Shown here: positions 40,339 through 52,461 of the stretch, in pieces
Layout: each line of letters opens with the position of its first letter
Numbering within the stretch: the stretch's first letter is position 1
From: Zerene cesonia
Lineage: Eukaryota > Arthropoda > Insecta > Lepidoptera > Pieridae
Assembly (NCBI RefSeq): GCF_012273895.1
Contig: NW_024045141.1
Location: 310,001 to 374,000 of the forward strand
Direction of reading: 5' to 3'
Length of the DNA stretch: 64,000 nt
Position numbers and translations under genes: made by a program
The notes under the pieces: generated by a model
Database searches by the model: none
What the model was told of the DNA's origin: nothing
Seen by the model: only the letters and a program-made list of their open reading frames with translations

Positions 40339-43300
40339 GTCTATATAAGTTCCCACAGCTGGGACACAGACCTCCTATTAGGGTTCAGGCCATAATCCAC
40401 CACGCTGTCCAAGTGCGGGTTGGCAGATGTCACATGTCGCCGAACTTTTGATTCTCGGACATGCCGGTTTCCTCACGATGTTTTCCTTCACCGTTTTAAA
40501 TTTCAATATTCATATCTCATTATTAAGTTATGTATTATAATGTGTAAAATTATTTATTTGTAATTTAATTTTTGTATAGCATGGTGGTGCGTTGACTAGA
40601 CTGTAAGCCCCTATATTGTAATAAATAATAAATATGTAAGATTTACACACTAAAATAAAAGCAGGGCACTCAACCACTGAGCCACTGCTCGATATTATAT
40701 AGGTGTAAGAGCATATTCTAGTGCTAGCAATTGCTTCAGTATCAAAACCTAAGTTGAAACCTAAGTCGAGTATACAGTCATTTTAGAAGACACTTTCCGT
40801 TCGCTTAACGGGACCAAATAATTTATCGTGTTTTAAGCCTTGAGATTACTTACTTACTACCAGAAGTTACTTGAAGTTACGATGGCTAAGTAATTTTGAT
40901 CGGCAATAGTCAAAATATATCCTAATTCTACTATCCTAGTTCCTACTTATCCTACTGTCCTACTTCCTACAAATATTATAAATGCGAAAGTTTGTAAGGA
41001 TGTGTGTGTGTCTGTTGCTCTTCCACGCAAAAACTACATAACCGATTGCAATTTTTTGCCGAAAACGACAACCTTGTGGAATGACCTACCATCTTCGGTG
41101 TTTCCCAAAGATTTCGACAAGGAAACATTCAAGAAAGGGGCTTACATATTCTTGAAAGGCCGGCAACACACTCGCGGTGCCCCCGGCATCGCGGGTGCTT
41201 ATGGGCGGCGGACATCATTTTCCATCAGATGAACCGCCTGCTCGTTTGCCTGTTTAAGCTATATAAAAATAAGTGAAATTTGGTACGTAGACAGCTGGAC
41301 AACTGGATCAAGATATAGGCAACTTTTTATCCCGATATTCCTACGGGATACGGACTTGTGCCTTACAAACTTTCGCATTTATAATATTAGCAGGATGTCT
41401 TTAGCCTTTTTTTTTTTAGTGGGGAAATCTTGCATAGATACCCACGGCCCCCGGGGATGGAGCTGTGGGTTATGTCGGATTCTTACCGACCAAAACCCCA
41501 CTGTGTTCCGTCTAGCCACATGAGTGAAGGGGCCACGGGAGCTGGTTAAAATACGTCCGCGACAGGATGTGTTTAGCCTGCAAGTCTATTTTTTAGCTAT
41601 CGTTCAATATATCGTGATCGCTGTAGATACTGTATCGTTAGATGGAAAGTTGGTGAAAGCTGAGTTTTGTAGACGCATCAACGACTTATTGCACGGCGGC
41701 GTGTTATTCTTAACCGACTTTAAAGAAGGGAGGTTGGAAAATATTTAATGAGTAAAAGGAATCCGCTCATGGGATTCGAACCCGAGTCTTTTTGCTAAAC
41801 CGCAGCAGCTCCTAGCCTCTCGGCCACCCGTGATCCTCTTATAGCGAAGTCCCGTGTCCCCTAGTGGGGTATGGGGCAGATGATGTACATCCGTTTCACT
41901 GATCGATTTTCTTTAGGGACAAGTAGGTGATGAGCCTTCTGTGTCCTGCCAGACCGAGACATTTTTTTTTTGTGCGTCCCTACCGGGAATTGAACCCAGG
42001 ACCCCTCGGTTCTACGCTCACGCGTTAACCACTGTACCAAGGAGGCGGTCGCGTCGCGGCCGTGATCCTCTTAGTAACTGAATTCTTTAAAAAAGATCTC
42101 ATTTATAAAGCATTTCAATGTTACGAAACTACATATTTAAGAGAGAGGTTCTCAATTCAGGATAGTAGGATTGGACGTGAAAGTTTGTTTGTTCGGATGT
42201 TTGTCCGTCAATCACGCTGAAACTGCTGAAAGAATTTTGATGAAATTTAGTGTTCAGACAGGGTATGCGCTGACTTGGGTGATAGGATACTTCTTATCCC
42301 GATTAAATGCGTAGAATAAACCTTAGGATAAAACAGGAATACTTAATTCGGGCGGAGCTGTGACGAGCGCCTAGTAATAATAAGACATAGATAGTCAGGT
42401 CTATAAGCATATTACATAGAATATCCCAATGCCGACAATAGGCCAGTCAAAACATTATAAATCAAAAACGCCAATACCGGTTTTCAGCGATGTGACTGAC
42501 CACCGGAACCGGTTTTTCTTGTATTCTTGTATCATTAAAGTTTCGTCCGCGTTGTGAATGGTGATCATAGCGCGTGGTGGCTCAGTTGCTGGCACCCGGG
42601 AGTTCGTGAGGAACGTCCGGGGTTCGATAGAATGAATTGATTTTAAATGTTACAAAAGCAGTGGTGGCTCAGGGGTGAGAACCTCGGGCTTCAAAATCGA
42701 TAAGTCGGGGTTCGAGACCGGGCGAGATTGCAAGAAATGTATTGATTTTTCAATTTATCTTCGCATGTAGATAACATCACCACTGCTTAAAACGGTGAAG
42801 GAAAACATCGTGAGGAAACCGGCATGTCCGAGAATCAAAAAGTTCGACGACATGTGACATCTGCCAACCCGCACTTGGCTAGCGTGGTAGATTATGGCCT
42901 GAACCTTCACTTCGCTAAGCTGCGCCCCGCGGTTTCACCCGCGTAAGTCCGTATCCCGTAGGAATATCGGGATAAAAAGTTGCCTATATGTTATTCCAGT
43001 TGTCCAGCTGTCTACGTACCAAATTTCATTGCAATCGGTTCAGTAGCGTGGAAGAGCAACAAACACACACACATCCTTACAAACTTTCGCATTTATAATA
43101 ATGGTAGGATATTGTAGGTTAGGAAGTAGGATAATAATATTAGTAGATAGGATGCATTTCCTTTAATATGCAGCTCGTGAAATAAAAAAAAACCTGTCAA
43201 TTAAAATACGCAATGAATTTGTTAATATAACATCGCTTGTTGATAAGGCTTATCTATTTAAATTAAAAAATAAATTTCGACATTACTTCTTGAAATGAAC

Positions 43301-46300
43301 GTTTTTAATGTACTGGTTGCACGCCCCGGCTCCGCCCGTGTAATGGTTTATCGTAATTGAAATAATATAAACTATCCTTTCTTATAAGTTGTGTCAAACT
43401 GCACATAGTGTGCAAATTTGATTTAAATCGGTCGACTAGTTTAGTAGTCCATCGCGGACAAACAATGTGTCACGTAATTATATATATTATGTTGAGATAA
43501 TTAATGTAGCTAGAGATGAATGCAAAAAGTTACCGACAGTTCTAAGTTGTTTATTGAAAAATCAATCGCATAAACCAAATGGTTCGAATTGGCGCAATCA
43601 AGCCGACATCATCCGATTCGAGCCGAACGTCAATCATACAACGGTTACGTATACAACTGTTCTAATTATTATATAAAACCTGCGGTTTTCATCACTGCAT
43701 CGATCTACGTTGAGAATTTAGTGCCGTGGAGTAACTGGTACTTGGTTGAATCTTAGCTATAAGCTATAAGCTAAGATTCTACCAAGTACCAGTTACTCCA
43801 AAGAGTTTGTATGCAATCTTGGCAGTTTGACGTCCTTTTTTTTTTAATTCATTAAAAAAAAAAACGTCAAACCGTTTTGCGCCAAAAATACAATCATTTA
43901 GTACAATGTTTCTATTTAAACTGTCGTATATTATGCTTTATGTTAATTTTCAATTGCAAATGCACGCATGGAAACTTAAATGAAGTCGAAATTTCCCGCC
44001 GCCGCCGCCGTGTCGGGCGCGCTCCGGTAACGTCACCGGTTGACAGCGGCTGTCAAAGCGCGCGTTGTCGTCTATACTGATTGACAGATTATCTAGTCGG
44101 ACTTCGATTTCGCGTCCCCCGCGCACGTGTAACCACTGTTTACCGGCTAAAGTCATTGACACGGCATGACATACATTCGGCTGGTGGCTATACGCTAATG
44201 CGGGCGCATGGCTTTTCGCGACTGCACCGCACACCCTTATCAGTGTTGTTTGGTACCGCGATAAGCGGTGTCTCCTTGGCTGCCCGTACGTTTCCGCGTC
44301 TCTTTTTGCGCGTTAGCAACAAGTTTGCGCCGAAACTGAAGCGAGTGTAAATGTGTTGGGAATCATTTGTATCGATCGTGTTCGACTTGTGTGCAATTTT
44401 CTCTCGGTGAATTTACCGACGTGCATTGTGTTGGTAACCAACCCACTTTAAATAGTAAGGTTTCATAATTAGCGCGGGCGAATTTTCGATTTAGTCGTGA
44501 ATAAAATATTTTTTTCGTAAATGGAACGAAATTTTCCCGCGCGTCCCAATGTTCCATTTTTGAACGCGGATGACGTTTATCGATTTATTTTTGTGTGCCG
44601 AACGTCACTACGTGTTGTAACGCTAAATCATCCCTTAGTTATTCGAGATTCATAAAATAAAAGCCCGTCCTTGCGTCGCGTCGCATAAAATTTATGACGT
44701 GGAAGAGATTACTTTATTTACATTGTATTTACAATTCTAATAGGATTCTTATCATCAGTTGTAACAATAGTGTGCGTGTGAAAATTCCAATATAATTGAT
44801 TTATGGACAGAAATTGACGCGTTTTCACGGACACATCTCCGCTAGTTATTTATAACACACTGTTTGATTTGTGTACCACGTCGTAGCTTACCTACATACC
44901 TATGTTCATAGCGGAATGTGTATTATATACTGCACTAGGTGCGCGTGTGTACGACGCGGCTGGTGTATGTGTGCGTGCAGTAATGAGCGCTCTATGTGCT
45001 AAGAAACAGTAAAAAGTATGGCGCGAGAGCAGAGCGGCAACCTCGCGCGCCGAGGCCGCGCCGCGCCGGTGAAAACAATGCTCTTATATTATCTATTTTT
45101 TACGGGCATCTTTACAAGTTTGCGTTGCGAGTACACATTTTACATACTCACTTTATGTGTGAATTACTTTGTATTGAAAATACTTTAGGAAATATATTTA
45201 TTTTGTGTGTTATTTCGTAATTATATTGGAATAGGATTTTTTTTCGGAAACTATACTTAAATTTAACTTATACGAAATATTTAATTCTATACATTAGTTC
45301 GTAATGTTGTTTGATAAAAACCCTAAACTTTCTAAAACTTAACAACAACAAACTTACACGAAAATAACCCGGAGAAAAAAATACGATGTTGAATTGTTGA
45401 CCTTTCCGAACGCAGTTCTATCGCCAGCTGACGCGACGTTGCCGCGTTTCACGTGTACTCGACTATCTAAGAGCTTATCGCCTCTACCTCATAGTAATAG
45501 AGACTACAATCGCTTATCACCGTCAAGTATATAAGCGATTTAGGACGTTCTTCACGGTGAAATGATGCTTCCCGCGCGAAAAATTCGAAATTTTATCAGT
45601 CGCGTTCGTACATTTTGCCGGCACGCGTGACTCATCGACAGAATTGTTTTATTTTGCGTAATTATTTTAAATGAAAATTCGCTTGTTAGAACGAGAGAAT
45701 TGCGTATACATTGAACGCGATCCGACATTTTTCAGAATTCCAACTATGCATGCGGTGACGTGTGTGCAATACCAGTGTCCAAAGTTATTTAATAGTTAAA
45801 TTTTAAGACAGTTTGTTGTTGTTAATTCAGTGTTGTTTATTAGTTGTTAATAGTGTTAGTGCTAAAGAGTGATCGAAAATATTTCAGTGTTAGTCAAAGC
45901 CACGTGCGGGAATTACTATAAAACTATTTTTGTTTAAAACCGTGTGTGGTGGAGCCGTTTGTTTTGAGGCTGTTAGTACCAGGCGACAAGAACGCATCAA
46001 AAGTTTAACAAATGTGCATCTAGACTTAGTTAGTTTTACCAGTAACTAACTAACTTATACAAGGTGACCGACCGACCATTGTGATTTGTGAAAGCTAGTT
46101 TTAGAAGTGTCACCGTCAAGTACCAGGAAGCTATAAGCGCTAGAAGATTTCACCAGCGCATGCATAAATTGTGAAAGCCAGCGAGCGCTGTTCTGTCCAA
46201 CAATTTTTAATTGCAAGTCAGCGGTGCTCTCAACGATTCAGTTGGTATCAGGCGCCCATAACGCAAGTAGATCTCTCCAACGGATAGAATCCAGCATACT

Positions 46301-48168
46301 CCTGTCGAGCACCAGGGGCCTGTAATACAAAGAATATTTCAATTTCACCATCGGACAGAAGCCAGCGTACTCTGACCGGAGTACCAGGCACCCATAACAC
46401 AAAATTTCACCAACGGATAGAATAGAGTACTGGTGCGACGGCCGCGAGTACCAGGCGGGCATAACGCGCCAGCAGATTTCCCCGGCGGATAGATGGCGCG
46501 GTGACAAAGTGGCCTACATGCCCGTGGCGCTGGGCTCGCTCGGCGGCGAGGGCGAGTACCGCGAGTACCACCACCTCTCGCCGCACCCGCTGCCCCACCA
46601 GGTGCAGTACCATGAGTACGCGCCGCCGCCGCCGCCGCCCATGTACCACCCCATGCCGGATCCCTATTTTAGGTATTATTGTATACGATAGATGTAGTGC
46701 TGAGATCATGGCTGTTTTAACACTATCATGAATCGTTATTGAAGAATTTTATATATATATATATATATATTGCTTTCTTCTTACATACATACATCCACAT
46801 ATTATTTTTTATATATATATAGAGCTCAAGATAAGAGAATATCTATATATATAAAATTCTCGTGTCACAGTTTTCGTTGCCATACTCCTGCGAAACGGTT
46901 GGATCGATTCTCATGAAGTTTTGTTACATATCGTGTAAGTCTGAGAATCGGCTAACATCCATTTTTCATACCCCGAAATGATAAGAATAAGGCAGACCCG
47001 GGTTTGCCGTGTCAGCAAGTAAATAGAGAAATTTTATCACATGAGATCTGGAATATTCGAAACGAAAGGTTTGGCTAAAATTAGCAGTATGACATTCAGG
47101 GTGTCTTATCTTAGGCATAATTACTTCTACCGGAGATCTAGAAAATTCTTAGATAAACCGTCTAGAATAAAATCAGCATTGTCCGAATCAATATGTGTAA
47201 ACACTCCACGAGGGATCCATTAGAAATATTGCATTCTAGAAAATTTCTTCCTATTTCTCAGGCACGTCCGGTCTTGAACCCCCAAATTTTCGGGATGAAG
47301 TTCGAAGTATCAACTATTAACCACTAAGCCACCCTCTTAATATATATATATATATATATAAAATAGCATTTGCCCGCGGCTTCGCACTCGTTAAATCGAA
47401 GTAGATTAATAGATATAATTATACATGTCTTCCTCTTGAATCATCCTATCAATAAAAAAAACCCCATCAAAGTCCGTTGCGTAGTTTTAAAGATTTAAGC
47501 ATACATAGGGACATAGGGTCAGAGGAAGCGACTTTGTTTTATACTATGTAGTGATTGCGTGTCACGTTGTTTGTCCGCGATGGACTCCTAAACTACTCAA
47601 CCTATTTTCATCAAATTTATTTTAATAGCTTATTAATATAATCAATGCGAAAGTGTGTTTGTTTGTTTGTCTTACCAGTCACAACGGGCCGATTTTCGGT
47701 ATGATTTTCGTGTTTAAATACATGTCATTTCCATGGGACATTACAATAATTTTGTGATTTTGTCTTATTATCCTGATTAGAATCCCCTGGATTCAATTAT
47801 TTCCTCACGTGTAGGTATATACTCTAGGCAAGCGTATGTGATACAATTTAGTTAATCCTACTTCCTGCTATCCTACTGCTCCTACTTTCCTACTATCCTA
47901 ATAATCCTACTAATAATATAAATGTGAAAGTTTTGTAAGGATGTGTGTGTTTGTTGCTCTTTCGCGCAAAAACTACTGAACCGATTGCAATTAAATTTGG
48001 TACGTAGATAACTGGACAACTGGAATAATATATAGGCGTCTTTTATCCCGATATTCCTACGGGATACGGACTTACGCGGGTTAAACCGCGGGGCGCAGCT
48101 AGTTCTATCATCATTGAAGACAGATTTTTTATAACTATTTCATTTATGACATTTAAATTTTAAAGTTT

Positions 48169-48240
<72 letters not shown>

Positions 48241-51200
48241 CGTTTTATTGTGTGTTCTGAGACGTACACAAATCTTATAAATTCTCATGTCATATTGTTA
48301 ATGACGTATCTCCTCCAAAACTGTTCGACCGAATTTGATGAAATTTCTATATCGTATATTGCCGGACCACTAGGTATATGATAAACAGGAATGATTTGTT
48401 TATAATGTATTTCACAATAGAAATGTTCATGTAATTTTCACCAATGGATAGCTATTGTTTCTTCAAAAGTGAAGTCCCGTGTCCCCTACGGGGGTATGGG
48501 GCAGATGATGTACATCTGTTTCACTGATCGATTTTCTTTATGGACAAATAGGTGGTGGGCCTTCTGTGTCCTGCCAGATCGAAATATATATATATATATA
48601 TATTTTTTTTTTTTGCGTCCCCAACGAGAAAAGAACCCAGGCCCCTCGGTTGTAAGCTCACGCGTTAACCACTGGAGGCGGTCAATTGTTTCTTCAGGGT
48701 GGTATATTTTCACGCGGTAGATTACAATGTGTTCCCGCAGTCTTAGTCGGTAGGAATCCGACATAACCCACGGCTCCTTCCCCGGGTGTCGTGGGTACCT
48801 TATGCAAGATTTCCCCACTTAAAAAAAAAAAAAAAGGTGGTATATTTTATTATAATTTCGAGAGAACCCGGGGCGAGAGGCTTGTTATACATGACTAGAA
48901 ATATTCACTGGCTATCTATGGTTAAAGAAGCCACACACCTCTGAGGTTATCAATTCATCGAATGGTAATTTATTTTATTGGCTTCGCTTACGACGAAGCA
49001 GACTTTTATTGAGTCGTGACAAACTAGATACATTGTTGGATATACTACGGACATAATTCAAAATTGGAACGTCTGTTGTTCCGGACGTTCTAATTTTGAA
49101 TTTTGAATTTTGAAATTGGAATTTTAGAACGCCGTCTAATTCAGAATGACTGTCAAATCAGTATAAGGGAAGTTTGCGATATATTATAGGACCTCCTGCA
49201 TATTATGTTCTGTTTAGTTTATCTGTCATTTGAAATTATACATTTATTTATTTATTTGAATAAATAAATATTTAAATAATAATATAATAACAAATAATGG
49301 AAATATCTCTACACTAATATTATAAAGAGGAAACTTGCGTTTACGTATGTTTGTAGCATAATATATTCCTTAAGCCTTTCTCAATGAATGGACTATCTAA
49401 CACTGAAAGAATTTTTCAAAACGTTCCAGTAGTTCCTGTGATTAGAGCATACAAACAAACATTCTCTTCAGCTTTATAATATTGTTATAGATCTGCGCAT
49501 AGGCAAATAGAATAAATCAAATATTCTCAGTACACGTTCTTAAAATTAACGTAAACAAACATACACGCAAGAAGAATAACTGTGTCGTATAAACAATTTC
49601 TATTTATAACTAACTAGCCTTTGCCCGCGGCTTCGCACGCGTTAAATTCAGTGCTAAATCCTTTTTTACGTTACTGCTAGATGCGCCCCGCGGTTTCACC
49701 CGCGTAAGTCCGTATCCCGTAGGAAGATCGGGATAAAAAGTTGCCTATATGTTATTCCAGTTGTCCAGCTGTCTACGTACCAAATTTCATTGCAATCGAT
49801 TCAGTAGTCTTTGCGTGAAAGAGCAACAAACAAACACACACACATCCTTAAAAACTTTCGCATTTATAATATTAATAGGATAGGATACATATAAACCTTC
49901 CTCTTGTATTATCACTCTCTATTAAGAAACTAAATCAATATCTGTTGCGCAATTTTTAAGATCTAAGCATTCAGACACACAGACGGCGGAAAGCGACTGT
50001 TTTATACTATGTAGTGGCTGGCTATAAGATTGACAATACTCGGTTCTATCTATCATTATATAAAAATTCATCCAAATTCGTTCAGCAGTTCGATCGTCTG
50101 TACTTCTCGCATTAGCGATTGATCATAACATGCAAACATACAGCCAGTAACAATATAATTATGTCGTATGCAGCTATTAAATGGTACAATCAACATCGAT
50201 TTCGATACAGTCACAATTGGGATTTTAATCGACGTTCCAAATACAAAGACTTTAAATTCGACTTTTTGTATGTATGTTACTCGACAGCTCCGTGGATATT
50301 GTACCGATCGGCGTGATTGTTTTTTTTTGTGTTTGATAGGACATTATTGCCATGACATGGTCCCATTTTAGAATCTGGAGTGGTACCTCCCTCCCAGGGA
50401 TGTCTGTGACTTTTTTTTGCTGAAAAGAGTTTTTTATAATACTTATTTACTTTTGACCGCCCCCTTGGTACAGTGGATAACGCGTGAGCGTAGAACCGAG
50501 GGGTCCTGGATTCAATTCCCGGTGGGGACGCACAAAAAAAAATGTCTCGGTCTGGCAGGACACAGAAGGCTGATCGCCTACTTGTCCACAAGGAAAATCG
50601 ATCAGTGAAACAAATGTCTATCATCTGCCCCATACCCCACTAGGGGACATGGGACTTCACTTTTTTTGTTTACTTTTGAAAATTTACAAGTCTGTTTCTA
50701 GAGCATTGGACATATTTATGGACTTTTAATACTCTAGTAGGTATTTAATTTTGTTTTTTTTTCATTTCAGGAGGCACGCGCCTTATTTCGGCCAGCCAGA
50801 CTACAGAGTATATGAGCTGAATAAAAGACTACAACAGAGGACAGAGGTACATACATTTAAATTTGTTACAACAAAAAAAAATTAAAAAAAGTGTTTTTTT
50901 TTAGTTTGCTTAGCATTACACGCGATTTTTTTAAGTATTTGAAAAATGTCGAGATTAGAATATAATCAATCGTGACGCGGGATTCGAACCCGTGTCTTCC
51001 AAACATATCAGAGCGACGCCTCATCTTATCATTTTTGGAATATATAAAATAGGTGAAAAATAAAAAAAATCTAAAGGAAAAACTTCTAGAGTGCTTTCGT
51101 TAGTATTAAATTTATCATATAATTAAGTATTAATACAAATGTAGTCTTATAATTAATTATATGAAAAAAGTCCTTCATTTTCATGTATATTTTTTACGCT

Positions 51201-52422
51201 ATAAATTTGTCCCATTTCCCATTTCGTAACTGCCTTCGGTGCGTCGACTAGCGACACCTAGTGAGTTGTGAATGCTGGTTATTTTATCACAGCGCCATCT
51301 GTTTGTGGAGTGAAGCATATAGAACGTACGGAATACAAATTTCATTTGAATTCTTTAAATTATATAAACACTAATTAAAGTGACGCTAAAATCATTATAA
51401 CACGCTGTTGTTAGCTTCTTCCTGTATGTTTGTATGTAAACGACACCTTTAATGCAAAACAGACAGATTTAATGCAAACTCTGTACACTTATCAAGGATC
51501 GGTGAAAATATTTATTTATTTATTTATAATGCTTTATTGTACAAACTTAGAAAGAACAACACGAACACAGTACACAGAAAAAAAAGACATTGTACAAGAG
51601 GCGGCCTTATTGTTTAACAGCAATCTCTGCCAGGCAACCTGGTAGGAAAGGAATTGTACAAAATTCTGGGATAGTGCAAAAGCAAAGAAAAACAAGTAAT
51701 AAGTATTTAATAATGATGAAAAAAAATACATTAATACAATACCATAATGTCATGAATTTATCCTATTATAGGTCAGTTTAGGAGCGCCGGGATTTTAAAT
51801 TTCTTACGTATGCTCTATTTATGAGAAACTGAGACAATTTATTCGATTCTATCATTAACACGTATTTAGTTTTTTTTTTAAATCTATACTAATATTATAA
51901 AGCTGAAGAGTTTGTTTGTTTGAACGCGCTAATCTTAGGAACTATTGGTCCGTTTTGAAAAATTCTATCAGTTTTAGATGGTACATTTATTGAGGAAGGG
52001 TTTAGGCTATATATGTACCACGGGCGAAGCCGGGGCGGAACGTTAGTATATAAGAATGTTTCGAGTACGTTTTTATTTTGTTGCTTGTTTGATACTTTAA
52101 AAAAATTCTAAGGTTGCCTTACAGGAGGTTTTTAATAACTAATAGAAATAAAAATTATATTCCTTATATATCCTACTTTCTAATTCCTACTGTCCTACTA
52201 ATATTATAAATGCGAAAGGATGCGTGTGTGTGTGTTTGTTGCTCTATTAAATTATTTTAAATTTGGTACCTAGATAGTTGGACAACTGGAATAACATATA
52301 GGCAATTTTTTCCCGATATTCCTACGGTACGGACTAACGCGGGTAAAGCCGCGGGGCCCAGCTAGTATTCATATAAATTGACGATGATAATGATGATGAT
52401 GATAATGATGATGATGATGATA

Positions 52423-52461
<39 letters not shown>

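Larger units (their letters stand above)
43110..45700. other. Repeat-poor block upstream of Chip exon 1b
   Basis: Little transposon sequence after 43.9 kb, and more CpG and GC than elsewhere in the intron (for example around 43990-44350 and 45000-45060). This suggests constrained promoter or enhancer sequence. No convincing ORF. It also holds two hairpins near 43.8 kb. Confidence 0.5.

Noticed and set aside
41002..41232. 76-codon frame as a host gene
   Set aside because: It begins in a Helitron-like element and continues into a LINE fragment; no independent gene structure.
41524..41748. 74-codon frame starting MKGPRELVK
   Set aside because: It begins in repeat family H and matches no family I recognise; possibly a transposon remnant. 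No support as a gene.
41757..41838. Ser/Leu tRNA gene
   Set aside because: Good B box and D-arm-like sequence, but no acceptor stem pairing seen, and related heads are dispersed in the window.
46238..46507. 89-codon minus-strand frame over the exon 1b leader
   Set aside because: It follows the tandem repeat and has no recognisable protein feature.
49055..49102. Small hairpin (AATTCAAAATTGGAACGTC with its complement)
   Set aside because: Short, AT-rich and next to further AATTTTGAA repeats; too weak to call.
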